Assembly: GCA_947630355.1 (NCBI GenBank)
Contig: CANRHJ010000112.1
Coordinates: forward strand, 1 to 6,357
Direction of reading: 5' to 3'
Length of the DNA: 6,357 nucleotides
From: Candidatus Gastranaerophilales bacterium
GTDB taxonomy: Bacteria > Cyanobacteriota > Vampirovibrionia > Gastranaerophilales > Gastranaerophilaceae
In this document: positions 6,259 through 6,357 of the stretch, one piece after another
How the letters are laid out: every line of letters begins with the position of its first letter
Numbering within the stretch: the stretch's first letter is position 1
The notes under the pieces: model-generated
What the model was told of the DNA's origin: nothing
The model's database searches: none
The model's input: the letters and a program-made list of their open reading frames with translations, nothing else
Position numbers and translations under genes: made by a program

Positions 6259-6357
6259 CAATGTCAGCCATTTTTGGCAAAATAAAATGCGACATAAAGC
6301 CGCATAAGTCAAGAAAGGAATGGTTAGACTATTAATTTACTTGTATTATTACACATA

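Noticed and set aside
5496..6295. Minus-strand open frames at 5496-5735 and 6068-6295
   Set aside because: They are antisense shadows of the 368-residue gene, with no motifs and no ribosome site.
6267..6305. Small hairpins after the zipper gene (gcca/tggc at 6267-6278; atgcg/cgcat at 6287-6305)
   Set aside because: The stems are only 4-5 bp and no T-run follows, so they do not qualify as an intrinsic terminator.
6320..6357. Possible start of another rightward gene (ATG at 6320, open to the window edge)
   Set aside because: Only 12 codons are visible and the GAAAGGA lies directly against the ATG, too close for a normal Shine-Dalgarno. It cannot be supported from this window.

Overview
The window is AT-rich bacterial DNA. 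Its left two thirds is a peptidoglycan/division (dcw-type) gene block on the minus strand. Read in the direction of transcription (right to left) it runs: a small predicted secreted protein of unknown function (4924-4505), murF (4442-3096), mraY (3096-2122), murD (2115-766) and the first 253 codons of ftsW (761 to the left edge). The last four genes are packed tightly: murF and mraY overlap by one base, mraY and murD are 6 bases apart, and murD and ftsW are 4 bases apart. They are almost certainly one translationally coupled operon. MurF completes the UDP-MurNAc-pentapeptide, MraY loads it onto the lipid carrier (lipid I), MurD adds D-Glu earlier in the cytoplasmic pathway, and FtsW polymerises lipid II at the septum.

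Right of the block is a 227-bp divergent intergenic region (4925-5151). It holds a perfect 16-bp inverted repeat nested in a second 9-bp inverted repeat, a run of roughly helically phased A-tracts, a weak candidate promoter and a GGAGG Shine-Dalgarno. Rightward from it runs a 368-residue gene of unknown function (5152-6258). Its product has a lysine-rich helical middle, a 49-residue glycine zipper in which every fourth residue is Gly, Cys or Ser, and a charged helical tail. The last 99 bases (6259-6357) hold no gene I can support and no convincing terminator.

Organism: the low GC, the murF-mraY-murD-ftsW order and the FtsW motif QPNLS (most FtsW proteins have QPDLGT-like; I recall the QPNLS form from cyanobacterial FtsW) suggest a member of the wider cyanobacterial lineage, for example a gut Melainabacteria/Gastranaerophilales type. 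This is inference from memory, with moderate to low confidence. A low-GC Firmicute or another gut lineage is not excluded.

Most of the window is conserved housekeeping machinery. The unexplained parts are the two unknown proteins and the regulatory-looking structures next to them. I see no CRISPR array, tRNA, rRNA, insertion sequence or known defence system.
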